A program made the translations under genes and the position numbers. This document shows positions 17,494 through 27,405 of a DNA stretch of 64,000 nt, one piece after another. Within the stretch, counting starts at the first letter, position 1. Each line of letters opens with the position of its first letter. The notes below the pieces were generated by a model. That model was not told where the DNA came from. It searched no databases and saw only the letters and a list, made by a program, of their open reading frames with translations. The stretch covers positions 186,001 through 250,000 of the forward strand of contig NZ_BMNS01000006.1 in assembly GCF_014646675.1 (NCBI RefSeq), written 5' to 3'. Source of the DNA: Lutibacter litoralis. Its GTDB lineage: Bacteria; Bacteroidota; Bacteroidia; Flavobacteriales; Flavobacteriaceae.

Positions 17494-18384
17494 TTAACTT
17501 TTTAGGTTGCGATACTTTGAAGGAGAAATTCCAATTTGATTTTTAAAGTATTTTCCAAAAAATGATTGGTCACTAAACTGGAGTTCATTGGCTATTTGTG
17601 CAATGGTTATTGAAGGGTTATTTAATAAAATACAGGCTTCCATAATTACAACATCATCAATTAATTGCGAAGCTGTTTTACCAGCAACTTCTTTTAATAC
17701 TTTTGATAAATGACCAGGTGTAACGCATAATATATCGGCATAAAAATTAACAGATCGTTCGCTTTTAAAGTTATCTTCAAGTATTCTAAAAAAACGAAGT
17801 GTTAATTCTTCTTGTCTGGAAAAAGATTGTTCAGAAGTGTTTATTTGTTTTTTATAGATGGATGCCAATTCGTACATTAAAAGATTAAAACCGTGCAAGA
17901 TTATTTCATTTTTAAATAAAAGTTTATCGTTTAATTTTGTTTTTATTAAGTGGGAAATATTTTTTACAACAGCTATTTCCTGACTGTCTAATATTAATTT
18001 AGAAATGTTTTTTGTCATTAAAAAATTAAGGGCATCAAGATCTGTTTTATTAAAAGCATTTTTCAACAAAAAATCTAATGAAAAACTAATTGTCATAATT
18101 TCTAGCTCCGAACTAATTTCTAAAACTTGAACAACAGAATTAGGTACAACTACTATTGCTTCGTTTTTTTTAACTGAATATTTAAGTAGGTTTAGTTGAA
18201 TGTTAAGTTCGCCATTACTAATACAGATAAACGTAAAATTATCTGATCTAAAAGGGTAAGAAATTGGGCTTTCTTTAAATTTATTTTTTGAGATATGTAT
18301 ATATAGTCCATCATATTGTGGATTTTCTCCAAGAATTTCAATAATGTCGCTTATGGTATGTTTTTTAATGTGTGCGGTTTTCAC
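17494..18384 (-). CDS. AraC-family transcriptional regulator next to RND operon
   Basis: A 296-aa protein with an N-terminal cupin-like ligand domain (residues about 20-130) and a C-terminal double HTH AraC domain (about 195-296): SVNFYADILCVTPGHLSKVLKEV, ITIAQIANELQFSDQSFFGKYFK, ISPSKYRNL. It is co-oriented with the efflux genes downstream and so likely activates them. Its start region holds TATATTTG (18415-18408, minus strand) as a possible -7 element with no clear -33. It is divergent from the patatin gene across 92 bp, so both promoters share this spacer. Confidence 0.9.
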   Translation of the reverse strand: MKTAHIKKHTISDIIEILGENPQYDGLYIHISKNKFKESPISYPFRSDNFTFICISNGELNIQLNLLKYSVKKNEAIVVVPNSVVQVLEISSELEIMTISFSLDFLLKNAFNKTDLDALNFLMTKNISKLILDSQEIAVVKNISHLIKTKLNDKLLFKNEIILHGFNLLMYELASIYKKQINTSEQSFSRQEELTLRFFRILEDNFKSERSVNFYADILCVTPGHLSKVLKEVAGKTASQLIDDVVIMEACILLNNPSITIAQIANELQFSDQSFFGKYFKNQIGISPSKYRNLKS

Positions 18385-18476
18385 TTTAAAATTGAATAAT
18401 TTAATTTCAAATATAGTATATATTTTATGTATTTAAAGTATTAGGAGAATTAATTAAATTGAAGTATTTTTCATGT

Positions 18477-20816
18477 ATGAAAAAAATATTATTGATACTT
18501 TTTAGTTTGTTTTTAAGTGCACAAAGTTTTGAAGCACAGAATATAATTCAGAATACTGATTCAAATAGAAAACCAAAGGTTGCTTTAGTTTTAAGTGGAG
18601 GAGGCGCAAAAGGTATTGCACATATACCATTGCTTCAAAAGTTAGATTCTTTAGGTATTGTACCTGATTTAATAGTTGGAAACAGTATGGGTAGTATTGT
18701 TGGTGGTTTATATGCAATGGGATATTCAGGAGATAGTATTGCAAGTATTGCAAAAAATGCACATTGGGATAAACTTATTGGTGGAGGGGTTGCATTAAGA
18801 GATGTTAGTGTTGAAGAAAAAAGTGAATTTGACAAATATTTAATTGGAATGGATATAGTGAAAGGAAAAATAAAACAAACTTCATTTATAATTAACGACC
18901 AAAACATTAGAGCCTTTTTTTCTGACTTAATTTATCCCGTATATTTTATTTCAGATTTCGATAACTTACCGATACCATTTCGTGCTATTGCAACGGATAT
19001 TGTAAATGGTAAAGAAGTAATACTTGATAAAGGCAATTTAGGATTTGCGATGAGAGCCAGTATGTCAATCCCTGGAGCTTTTTCACCTGTTGTATATGAA
19101 AATACTCTTTTAGTTGATGGTGGGGTTCTTAATAATTTTCCTGTCGACGTCGCAAAAAATTTAGGAGCTGATATTATTATTGGAAGTGATGTTGGTGGAG
19201 GAATGAAACCTAAAGATAAATTGGATAACATAAGTGCCTTAATATTTCAAACAGGAATGCTCCATAGTAATCTTAAAAATCCTGAAAACAGGTTATTATG
19301 TGATGTTTTAATTGACCATACACCGCATATATTGTATAGTACTGGTGATTTTGATAAAAGTATCCCTATTTATGAAAGTGGGAAAATTGCCCCATTTGAA
19401 AAATTAACATCTTTAGTTGCAATAGCAGAAAAACTAAAAGTATATCAGCAAAAAAAAGTTATTTTACCCAAAGTAGGAGATGAAATTGTTTTGGACACTA
19501 TTTTATATGAAAATATAAGTAAAAGTAATTTGGCGCTTGTAAAAGCAAGAACTAACATTCAACCATATAAAAAATATAGCAGAAAGGATATTTTTGACGG
19601 GATTAATAGAGCTATGGGAACAACCATTTTTAGCCATTTAACCTTTGACGGTTATACTGATAATAAAAAAAAGGGATTGCAGCTTACTGGATTTGAAAGA
19701 TCACAACATCAAGTTAATGGTTCACTACATTATGATAGTTACCACGGTTTTGGAATTATTGCAAATTTTAGAGGTAGAAATGTTTTAGGAGGAGCTTCTA
19801 GGACACTTATAACACTAGATATTGCTGAAGAACCAAGATTAAGACTACAGCACCAAAAGAATTTTGGATTAGATAGAGCATGGTGGTGGCGAACAGAAGT
19901 TTATGGTCATCAATTGGAGCAAGATATTTTTATAAGTGGAGAAAGTGTTGAAAATTTAAAATATAGATTTATTGATTTTAACAATCAAGTAAATAGAAAT
20001 TTAAATTCCTTAAAAAGTTATATGGGCGTTGGTATTAAATATCAAAACACTCATTTTAAACCAAAAGTAAATCCGAATTATAACAATAATGTTTACGATC
20101 TACGATTGTATGATTTTAACAACTTAGAATTAAATATGCATTATGTGCATAATAGTTTTGATAAAGTTTTTTTTGCAAACAATGGAACTTATTTTAAGGG
20201 ATATTTGAGCAGGTCATTAAATAATTCGATTGATTTGAAATTTTTTAATTCAGAACAATCTAATATAAATGGGAAGACAAATAGTTTTAGTAAGTTTATT
20301 TTAGATTATGAAAAAAGATTTGAATTAACTAACAAAACAACAGTTGTATTAGGGGCGACTAGTGGATTTATATTTCAAGATGATATAAGCTCCAATTCTA
20401 TTTCTTTTGCAGAATATGGAGTAGGAGGGAAATATTTTTTGGGAGGGGTTTTATTGGAGCCAAGAAATGATAATTACATTTTACCAGGTTTATATGAAGG
20501 AGAATTGTTAGCAAGTCAGTTTATGAAAATCTCAATTGGAATGCAATTTAATCCGATAAATAAATTATATGTTACACCACATACACATATAGCTACTATA
20601 GGTTTTAATGATTTTGATAACTATATAACAAACGCTTTTTCAGCAAAAGGAAAATGGGAAGAAGCAATTGAGACTAGTTTATTTTTATCAGCCGGCACAA
20701 CATTGTCTTATAATTCTATATTAGGACCTGTAAATATTGATTTATCGTGGGTTAATAGCACAAATAAATTAAGACTATTTATAGGTGTAGGTTTTAATTT
20801 AAATAGGTCTGATTAA
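18477..20816 (+). CDS. Patatin-like phospholipase with C-terminal outer-membrane barrel
   Basis: The 779-aa protein starts at MKKILLILFSLFLSAQ (18477). A TTG start six codons earlier is less likely because the signal peptide begins at this ATG. The patatin domain has the oxyanion loop SGGGAKG (40-46), nucleophile S70 in GNSMGS and catalytic D214 in VDGGV, forming the Ser-Asp dyad. From about residue 370 the protein has POTRA-like sequence and then a beta-barrel, as in PlpD-type type Vd autotransporters and their Bacteroidota relatives. It should act as a lipase/phospholipase tethered to or exported across the outer membrane. It has no operon partner. Confidence 0.88.
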   Translation: MKKILLILFSLFLSAQSFEAQNIIQNTDSNRKPKVALVLSGGGAKGIAHIPLLQKLDSLGIVPDLIVGNSMGSIVGGLYAMGYSGDSIASIAKNAHWDKLIGGGVALRDVSVEEKSEFDKYLIGMDIVKGKIKQTSFIINDQNIRAFFSDLIYPVYFISDFDNLPIPFRAIATDIVNGKEVILDKGNLGFAMRASMSIPGAFSPVVYENTLLVDGGVLNNFPVDVAKNLGADIIIGSDVGGGMKPKDKLDNISALIFQTGMLHSNLKNPENRLLCDVLIDHTPHILYSTGDFDKSIPIYESGKIAPFEKLTSLVAIAEKLKVYQQKKVILPKVGDEIVLDTILYENISKSNLALVKARTNIQPYKKYSRKDIFDGINRAMGTTIFSHLTFDGYTDNKKKGLQLTGFERSQHQVNGSLHYDSYHGFGIIANFRGRNVLGGASRTLITLDIAEEPRLRLQHQKNFGLDRAWWWRTEVYGHQLEQDIFISGESVENLKYRFIDFNNQVNRNLNSLKSYMGVGIKYQNTHFKPKVNPNYNNNVYDLRLYDFNNLELNMHYVHNSFDKVFFANNGTYFKGYLSRSLNNSIDLKFFNSEQSNINGKTNSFSKFILDYEKRFELTNKTTVVLGATSGFIFQDDISSNSISFAEYGVGGKYFLGGVLLEPRNDNYILPGLYEGELLASQFMKISIGMQFNPINKLYVTPHTHIATIGFNDFDNYITNAFSAKGKWEEAIETSLFLSAGTTLSYNSILGPVNIDLSWVNSTNKLRLFIGVGFNLNRSD

Positions 20817-20890
20817 TTTACGATTGACTTTAAAGAATATGGTAAATGAAGCAAATTGAAGTATTACTTTTGCCATTGCGGTAATTGGCT

Positions 20891-21501
20891 TTATTCAATT
20901 TTAATATCATATTTGTTTAATAATCCTACCACACCATAAGGGAGAATTTAGCTTTCATTATGTTATTTCTTTCAGGATCAATATTATAATTTTTTGCTGT
21001 TAGAAAATTCACACCCTTAAGGTTAGAGTTACTAAAAATAGAATTAGCTAAATCTACATTTTTGAATACAGAATTAGTTAAATCACATTCTGAAAAATCT
21101 GTATCTTTAATAGATGAATTAACAAATGGAGTTTTATGTATTTTTTTTTCTAACAAAAGAACAACAATCTAAATTACAACCATCAAATTTTAATGAAAAG
21201 AGAAAGTCATTACAATAACTAAAATTCACTCCTAATAATTTACATTCTTTATATGTGATGTAATCAATTGACTATTATTAAATTTTGCCATTGTAAGATT
21301 ACAGCCTATAAATTTGCAATTTGTGAATAAATTAGAAAGGAATAAACCGTTTGAAAAATCACAATTTATAAAATTACATCTATCAACTTCTCTATTTTTT
21401 GTTACCTTTTCGGCATAAATTATTTTATTAAAAGATTTATTGCAATGTGACAGTACTTCCGTTCCTTGTTTATTGTTAATATATGAAGTTTATTTTTGCA
21501 T
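20891..21501 (-). pseudogene. Decayed pentapeptide-repeat protein
   Basis: Minus-strand translation gives pentapeptide-repeat sequence in pieces that lie in different frames: NREVDRCNFINCDFSNGLF, NLFTNCKFIGCNLTMAKF, VNFSYCNDFLF, FDGCNLDCCSF, and finally DTDFSECDLTNSVFKNVDL and NSNLKGVNFLTAKN (20926-21156). At the C-terminus the frame giving GVVGLLNKYDIKIE and a stop at 20891 is shifted from the preceding frame. At least three frameshifts are needed, so this is a relic. The 5' limit near 21501 is approximate. The family adopts a right-handed beta-helix; the ancestral function is unknown. The spacer to 21627 holds nothing recognisable. Confidence 0.78.
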
Positions 21502-21627
21502 AATACTCAAATATTTTAGCATAAATAAAAGCAGTAATTCTATTTGAGAATAATTCTTTAATGCGTAAAAATAAAAAATGGTATTACAATCAGAAAAGAA
21601 ATGCTACATTTTTTATAGAATTTACTT

Positions 21628-22668
21628 TCAATTATTATGGCTATGGTATTCTTGTAATATTTTTTTAAAATATATTCCTTGTCTTGATGGAGTGAAATCC
21701 CAATCAGTAAACATCATTGGTGACCAATCTGGATCAAAAACCCAAACCATATATGATATTCCTTTTTCATCGGCATATTTTGTTATAGCATCACCATAAG
21801 ATTCATCACTAATTACAGGTATATGAGCACCTTTATCGTCTGGTCCACAAAACCCCATTTCAGTTAAAATTAAAGGGTATTTATCTGCAACAAATCCCCA
21901 ATCCTCTGTCCATTGCGCTTCCCAAGGTTTTTCTCTTTTTTGTGGATATGGATGACTAACATAACCAATACCTTCTGCATTTATTGGAAATTCTTTTATT
22001 GGTGTTAAATCATATGCCCAATTAAATCCAGCAACCAAGGGGATAGCGTCACAACCATTTTTTCGAATTAAAGCAATTAAATTTTCATTAATAAGCTTCC
22101 AATCACTCCAACTACATGTACCTAAAGTTCCATTATAAAGTGTAGGCTCATTAAACAATTCAAAAAAAGCAACAGTGTTGTTGTGTGTGTAATGGTTTGC
22201 CATTGTTATCCAAAAATCTTGAGTTTCCTCTAAGGTGGTTTCATACATTGGCATAAAATATTTGTTTTCATGTAAATTACCAATACTATGCCAGTCAATA
22301 ATAATATACAAGCCTACTTCAGTTGCCCATTTCACACCGTCATCCAATATTTTTAAATATGCTTCCTTTCCTCGTTCTCTCCAAGCTTTCGGGTGAACAG
22401 GAAACCTTGTTAATGTAGCTCCCCATTGTTTCATTTCACGAAAATAATTTAGGTTCCAGTGACCTTCTTTTTCTAATTTATCTGGGTCGCTAGTGCTTAC
22501 ACCTCTAAAAACAATAGGTGTTCCGTCTTCCTTTATAAAGGAATTTTCTTTTACACTTATTTTTGAGATTTTAGAAGTTTGATTTATTGCAGGTTTCTTT
22601 ACTTCTTTGATATTACAAGCTAAAACTGAAAACAATAATGCGAATACTATTAAATATGTTTTTTTCAT
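21628..22668 (-). CDS. GH5 family glycoside hydrolase, surface lipoprotein
   Basis: The 346-aa protein starts at MKKTYLIVFALLFSVLAC (22668), giving a lipobox with C18. An upstream start at 22701 would overlap manA. The GH5 (clan GH-A) catalytic pair is visible: acid/base E174 in FELFNEPT and nucleophile E270 in ILTEMGF. The conserved IDWHS strand is at 124-128. It is distinct from the GH5_7 mannanase at 40.7 kb. I cannot assign a subfamily, so it could be an endo-glucanase or a mannanase acting on glucomannan. It is the last gene of the SusCD arm, 16 bp after manA. Confidence 0.82.
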   Translation of the reverse strand: MKKTYLIVFALLFSVLACNIKEVKKPAINQTSKISKISVKENSFIKEDGTPIVFRGVSTSDPDKLEKEGHWNLNYFREMKQWGATLTRFPVHPKAWRERGKEAYLKILDDGVKWATEVGLYIIIDWHSIGNLHENKYFMPMYETTLEETQDFWITMANHYTHNNTVAFFELFNEPTLYNGTLGTCSWSDWKLINENLIALIRKNGCDAIPLVAGFNWAYDLTPIKEFPINAEGIGYVSHPYPQKREKPWEAQWTEDWGFVADKYPLILTEMGFCGPDDKGAHIPVISDESYGDAITKYADEKGISYMVWVFDPDWSPMMFTDWDFTPSRQGIYFKKILQEYHSHNN

Positions 22669-22684
22669 TTTTATTACATTTATT

Positions 22685-23662
22685 TTATAATGATACTTCA
22701 AGTATTTTTGAAGATGTAGCTATTATATTTATATTATTGATAGTTGCAGGAAGTAAAATGGTTTCTCCTTTATTTAAATTATATATTTTATTGTTGTAAT
22801 TAATTGTTGAATTCCCTTCAACACATATATAAATGACAAAAGAATTCAAATTTGAATAATCTTTACTCATTTCACCAACTATTTCTATAATATTAGTTTT
22901 AAAATATGGTGAATGAACTAATTTATTAGATGTATTTTTTTCGAGAGAATATGCTGTTTTATAGCTATCATATTTTTTAAAATCAATAGCTTCTAAAGCT
23001 AATTTTTCGTGTAATTCTCTCTTTTTTCCCGTTTTATTATCTATACGTTCATAATCATAAATTCGGTAAGTGATATTTGATGTTTGTTGAATTTCTGCAA
23101 GTAGCACATTTGCTCCTATTGCATGAACTCTCCCTGTTGGGATATAAAAAGCATCGCCTTTTACTACATTTTCAACATTTAAAATATCTGTAATTGTAGC
23201 TTTTTTCAGGCTTGTAGTGTATTCTTCTTTTGTGATTTTTTTATTAAAGCCAACTATTAATTTTGCGTTTTCACTGGCTTCCATTACATACCACATTTCA
23301 TTTTTACCAAACGAATTATGTCTTTCCTTTGCTAATTCATCATTAGGGTGTACCTGTATTGATAAATCTTTTTTAGCATCAATAAATTTTATAAGCAACG
23401 GAAATTCTCTACCAAAAGTACTGTACACCTTTTCACCAACAAAATTACTTTTATATTTTTGTATTAATTGCTTTAGAGTTTTACCTTTTAAAGGTCCTTC
23501 AGAAACAACGGTTTGATTATCTTCAACATCAGATATTTCCCAAGATTCACCAATATTTTCTCTACTACAATTTTTGTTCAGAAGTGTATTGAGTTTATCG
23601 CCTCCCCAAATTCTATAATGAAATAATGGTTTAAATTTTAAAGGATATAATTCCATTTGCAT
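22685..23662 (-). CDS. manA: Mannose-6-phosphate isomerase, class I
   Basis: A 325-aa cytoplasmic zinc enzyme that interconverts mannose-6-phosphate and fructose-6-phosphate. Zn ligands are all present: Q103 and H105 in SIQVHPND, E122 in KNEMWYV and H180 in GRVHAIG. The substrate-binding arginine is in TYRIYDYER. Translation may begin at M1 or at M3 (MELYPLKF, 23656). It lies 3 bp after the GH27 stop. Its place inside the PUL shows that the released sugar is mannose. No phosphomannomutase gene is in the window, so mannose-1-phosphate must be converted elsewhere. Confidence 0.93.
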   Translation of the reverse strand: MQMELYPLKFKPLFHYRIWGGDKLNTLLNKNCSRENIGESWEISDVEDNQTVVSEGPLKGKTLKQLIQKYKSNFVGEKVYSTFGREFPLLIKFIDAKKDLSIQVHPNDELAKERHNSFGKNEMWYVMEASENAKLIVGFNKKITKEEYTTSLKKATITDILNVENVVKGDAFYIPTGRVHAIGANVLLAEIQQTSNITYRIYDYERIDNKTGKKRELHEKLALEAIDFKKYDSYKTAYSLEKNTSNKLVHSPYFKTNIIEIVGEMSKDYSNLNSFVIYICVEGNSTINYNNKIYNLNKGETILLPATINNINIIATSSKILEVSL

Positions 23663-23665
23663 TTT

Positions 23666-24871
23666 TTATAGTCTACTTAATTTAATCATTAAAACATCAT
23701 GGGATCCAATTTCGGCATTTAATTTATTTGAAGTATTTCCTAAATTTTTCTGATTAAATAAATCTCTAATTTTATATGTGTTGTTTTTTACATCCATTTG
23801 TTTTCCATTTACATCATCTCCAATATTGTATTTTACCCAGTCAAAATCTAGACTTTGAGTTTCATCACTCATATTAACAAAGGTCATTGCCCAAGCATTA
23901 CTTTCAAGCGGTTTTAACCAAATTTCAAAATTATCTTCATTTGAAAAACGGAATCCTTGAATTCCTAATTTATCTTGATTTATGGCTATTACTTCTTTAT
24001 TTGTAAGTGTTTTAATTGTTTCTTTGGTTGCAGATCTTAAATCATTTCCCATAATTAAAGGAGAAGATAGCATACTCCACATAGCAAAATGACTTCTATC
24101 TTCAGCATCAGTCATTCCATTTCCGACTTCCATCATATCAAAATCGTTCCAATGTCCTGGACCAGCATATTTACGTATATTTTTACGCATATTAATAATT
24201 TTCCATACTCCCCAAGATGACCAAGATCCATGACCAACCTCACAATCCCAACAATTAATTATATCGCCTGTTACTCTCCACGCATGGCCAACATCTTTTG
24301 CCCATTTCCAAGGTTCGTTATCTCCCCATTCACAAATACTAAACACAACTGGTCTTCCTGCAGCTTTTAAAGCATCTCTCATAGTAATATATGCTCCTTC
24401 TGCTTTTAATTTTTCAGTATTACACCAATCATATTTTAAATAATCTACATCCCAAGAAGCATAAGATCTAGCATCTTGATATTCAAACCCACGACTACCT
24501 GGATAACCAGCACAAGTTTTAGATCCTGCACAATTGTATAGACCAAATTTTAAGCCTTTAGCGTGAATATAATCTGCTAAAGCTTTCATTCCACTTGGAA
24601 ACTTTATTGGGTCGGCAATTAAATTGCCGTTTTCATCACGTTCTTTTGCCATCCATCCATCATCTAAAACAATATACTCATAACCTGCATCCTTTAAACC
24701 TAATTCAATAAATTTATCTGCAATTCCTTTTACTAATTCTTCATTAATATCAGTTGCAAATGTGTTCCAGCTATTCCAACCTAATGGAGGAGTTTCTGCT
24801 AAACCTTCAAATTTTTGTGAAAATGTATTTATTGAAAAGAAAACAACAAATACTACTACTAATTTTTTCAT
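23666..24871 (-). CDS. GH27 alpha-galactosidase, secreted
   Basis: A 401-aa protein with signal peptide MKKLVVVFVVFFSINTFSQ. The GH27 barrel starts at TPPLGWNSWNTF. Nucleophile D148 is in YLKYDWCN and acid/base D203 in RVTGDI. The substrate-binding LDDGWM segment (69-74) and CAGYPGS (120-126) are typical. The enzyme removes alpha-1,6-galactosyl branches, which in this locus points to galactomannan or galactoglucomannan. Full length with a C-terminal beta domain. It follows an internal terminator at 24889-24919 and is tightly linked to manA. Confidence 0.93.
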   Translation of the reverse strand: MKKLVVVFVVFFSINTFSQKFEGLAETPPLGWNSWNTFATDINEELVKGIADKFIELGLKDAGYEYIVLDDGWMAKERDENGNLIADPIKFPSGMKALADYIHAKGLKFGLYNCAGSKTCAGYPGSRGFEYQDARSYASWDVDYLKYDWCNTEKLKAEGAYITMRDALKAAGRPVVFSICEWGDNEPWKWAKDVGHAWRVTGDIINCWDCEVGHGSWSSWGVWKIINMRKNIRKYAGPGHWNDFDMMEVGNGMTDAEDRSHFAMWSMLSSPLIMGNDLRSATKETIKTLTNKEVIAINQDKLGIQGFRFSNEDNFEIWLKPLESNAWAMTFVNMSDETQSLDFDWVKYNIGDDVNGKQMDVKNNTYKIRDLFNQKNLGNTSNKLNAEIGSHDVLMIKLSRL

Positions 24872-24888
24872 ATTATATCTGTTAAATA

Positions 24889-24919
24889 AAAACCCTGAAA
24901 AATAATTTATCAGGGCTTT
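24889..24919 (-). terminator. Intra-operon terminator between surface-protein and enzyme genes
   Basis: On the minus strand AAAAGCCCTGA (24919-24909) pairs with TCAGGGTTTT (24898-24889), with a one-base bulge and an AT loop, followed by TTTATTT. It lies between the FAS1 lipoprotein gene and GH27. Partial read-through would set SusCD/binding proteins above the downstream enzymes. Confidence 0.65.
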
Positions 24920-24943
24920 TACATTATAAAATTAATTTAATTA

Positions 24944-27391
24944 TTATAATTTTTCAAATCTAATGTTATCCATAGAAAAGTTTAACATAGAAGTTCCATC
25001 ACTATAAGCCGCACCAAACTCACCATCCACCTGACTAAAATCTGAGACACCTATTGTAGCTGCAGGTATAGTAATTGTTTGCCAACCTTTACCACCTTCA
25101 ATTTCTGTAGGATCCCAACTAAATAACACATCACCTATTGAACCTTGAAACCTAAACTTAATTACTCCGTCAGCAAAAGCTTCAACAACATTAATATCAA
25201 ATTTAAGCACATAATTATTAATATCTGTACCTATTGTTGCTGGTGTAAAATTATCTCCTCCATTTCTAAAGAATAATCCAGTCCATCCACCACCTTGTAC
25301 TCCAGTAGCTTTAAAAAATGGTGTTCCGTCGGCACTATTCGCAGCATCAGTTACTGGGTTTCCAGCAACATCTCCCCACCAAGAATCATATCCAGTACCA
25401 TTAAAATCAAAATATACCATTGCATCTTCAGCAACTGGCTCTATTCCGCCTTTAACTTCTTCAAATCTCACATTGTCAATTGAGAAATTTAACATTGAAT
25501 CGCCACTATAAGCTGCTCCAAATTCACCATCTACCAAACTAAAGTCAGATACTCCTAATAAGTTTGCAGGTAAAACCACTGTAACCCAACCAGATTCTTC
25601 TATTTGAGAAATATCCCAATCATAGAATACATCCCCAATAGATCCTTGAAATCTAAATTTAATTACACCTGTAGCCGGAGCTTTAACATTAATATCAAAT
25701 TTAAATTCATAAGCATCTAAGTCTGTTCCAATAGCTGCTGGAGTAAAATTATTTCCTCCATTTCTAAAGAACATTCCAGTCCAATCACCACCTTGAGCAC
25801 CATTAAAGTCTTTAAATATTGTTCCATCGGAACTAGCTGCAGCATCATTAACATCTGCCATATCACCCCACCAAGAATCATACGTTCCTGTTCCATTAAA
25901 ATCAAAATACACAAAAGCATTTTCCGCAACTGGTTGTAAACCACCAGCTCCAGCAACACCTAAACCTTGAGTAAGATCACTTGGTATTAATATTTTATTA
26001 ATTTGATGAATAACGCCATTAGAAGCGCCTATATTTGAAACTTCAATAGTTGCTTTTGGTCCATCTGCAAAAGAAGGTATTAATTTAGGATTATCTCCAC
26101 TTAAATCAACAGTTATGTCATCTCCAAATACAGTTGAAATTGTTCCTCCATTTGTTAAATTACTTGATAGTAACTTACCTGCATATAGGTGATATTCTAA
26201 TAAACTTTTTAATAATGCAATGTCTTCTTCTGTTACAAAATCATCTAAACTTGAATAATTTTCAATCCCTACAAAGAAAATTGTAAACGCATCATTTGTT
26301 GGTATAAACCCTGTTAATTCATTTGTTTTAAAATCATCTGTCATTCCAGCTTTATCAATTGCTGCTAAAAATGTAGTATATCCTTTATCAGCACATCTAT
26401 CAGCCATATTAAGTGTAGCACTTAAAATTGATTGGAATACATCTTCAGGTAATAAAACTTTGTCTATTCCGTGTACAATTCCATTAACACCTTGAACATC
26501 TGTTAAAACTATATTTGTATTTGAATAACTTGAATCTTCAATTGTTGTTCCAGATATTGAAAATGTTTCACCTTGCATTGTAGTTGGAGTTCTACCATCA
26601 ATTACGGCAGAAACAATATTAGATCCTGAAACAACATGATACAATAAAACTTCTGTTAAAACATCAACAGGAATATCATCTAAAGTAGACCATCCAAAAG
26701 CACCATTTACTTCTAACATAAATGCATTAAAAGCGTCGTTATTTGGTGCAAATAAAGTAAACGGACCTGCTCCAGACAATGCTTCAACCAAATCAGCTTT
26801 ATTTATTGCTTCAGCTAACATAGAATAATCTGGATTTGCCAATGTGTGATCAACAATAGTTGGTGGTGCTAAAACAGCATCAACTTCGTGTAAAATACCA
26901 TTAGTTGCTCCTTTATCGTACATTCCTGCTACTAATGATGCAACACCATTAAACTTTAAGTTTCCTTCAGTATTCGTATAAAAACTCAGGTTGTTACCAT
27001 CAGGACCAGTTGCCATTGTTGTTAAATATCCAGAGGACATTGTTGATGTATAATCTGCAGTAGTAGTTTCTAATACATGATTTAATAATACATTTCTAAG
27101 CGCTGTTGAATCTAAAGAAGAAACATTAATAGCGTCAAAAGCATTATTGTTAGGAGCAAAAACTGTAAAAGTAGTTTCTGTTTCAAAAGTTTCATCTAAT
27201 CCAACTTGATTTAATGCTGCTAAAAGAGATGATAAATCTGCAGTTTCTGTTAGAATTTCTGTCAAATTTCTCGGTTCTTCTCCTAAAAGAGGATATTTTA
27301 CTTCGTCTTCATCACAAGAGGTAATACATGTTAACGCAATAAATGCGAACATATATTTATATAAAATTTTTGATATTTTAACCATAATCAT
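24944..27391 (-). CDS. Surface lipoprotein: three fasciclin domains plus two tandem glycan-binding-like domains
   Basis: An 815-aa lipoprotein (FIALTCITSC, Cys26). Three FAS1 domains follow at about 42-175, 180-318 and 322-470, each with the FTVFAPNNxAF-type H1 motif (TFTVFAPNNNAF, PFTLFAPNNDAF, and the variant GFIPTNDAF) and an NGIxHxID-type H2 (NGILHEVD, NGIVHGID, NGVIHQIN). Residues 486-650 and 651-815 are two near-identical beta-sandwich repeats (VYFDFNGTG, WTGxFFRNGG, GVIKFRFQGSIGDV, GVSDFSxVDGEFGAAYS). The gene lies in the position where PULs encode surface glycan-binding proteins, between SGBP and GH27. Glycan binding by the repeats and adhesion by FAS1 are inferred. Confidence 0.82.
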   Translation of the reverse strand: MIMVKISKILYKYMFAFIALTCITSCDEDEVKYPLLGEEPRNLTEILTETADLSSLLAALNQVGLDETFETETTFTVFAPNNNAFDAINVSSLDSTALRNVLLNHVLETTTADYTSTMSSGYLTTMATGPDGNNLSFYTNTEGNLKFNGVASLVAGMYDKGATNGILHEVDAVLAPPTIVDHTLANPDYSMLAEAINKADLVEALSGAGPFTLFAPNNDAFNAFMLEVNGAFGWSTLDDIPVDVLTEVLLYHVVSGSNIVSAVIDGRTPTTMQGETFSISGTTIEDSSYSNTNIVLTDVQGVNGIVHGIDKVLLPEDVFQSILSATLNMADRCADKGYTTFLAAIDKAGMTDDFKTNELTGFIPTNDAFTIFFVGIENYSSLDDFVTEEDIALLKSLLEYHLYAGKLLSSNLTNGGTISTVFGDDITVDLSGDNPKLIPSFADGPKATIEVSNIGASNGVIHQINKILIPSDLTQGLGVAGAGGLQPVAENAFVYFDFNGTGTYDSWWGDMADVNDAAASSDGTIFKDFNGAQGGDWTGMFFRNGGNNFTPAAIGTDLDAYEFKFDINVKAPATGVIKFRFQGSIGDVFYDWDISQIEESGWVTVVLPANLLGVSDFSLVDGEFGAAYSGDSMLNFSIDNVRFEEVKGGIEPVAEDAMVYFDFNGTGYDSWWGDVAGNPVTDAANSADGTPFFKATGVQGGGWTGLFFRNGGDNFTPATIGTDINNYVLKFDINVVEAFADGVIKFRFQGSIGDVLFSWDPTEIEGGKGWQTITIPAATIGVSDFSQVDGEFGAAYSDGTSMLNFSMDNIRFEKL
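24947..25936 (-). repeat. Intragenic tandem duplication (about 495 bp x 2) in the FAS1 lipoprotein gene
   Basis: The units 25442-25936 and 24947-25441 encode repeats of 165 aa each. Conservation is also clear in the DNA (for example the CACCAAGAATCATA stretch, near 25868 and 25378). The two copies differ by scattered substitutions and small indels, so this is an intragenic duplication rather than an assembly artefact. Confidence 0.8.
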
Positions 27392-27405
27392 TTTTTTAAG
27401 TTTAA

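Noticed and set aside
18459-18476. Upstream TTG start for the patatin protein
   Set aside because: The signal peptide begins at the ATG at 18477, and the extra six residues are poorly suited to a signal sequence.
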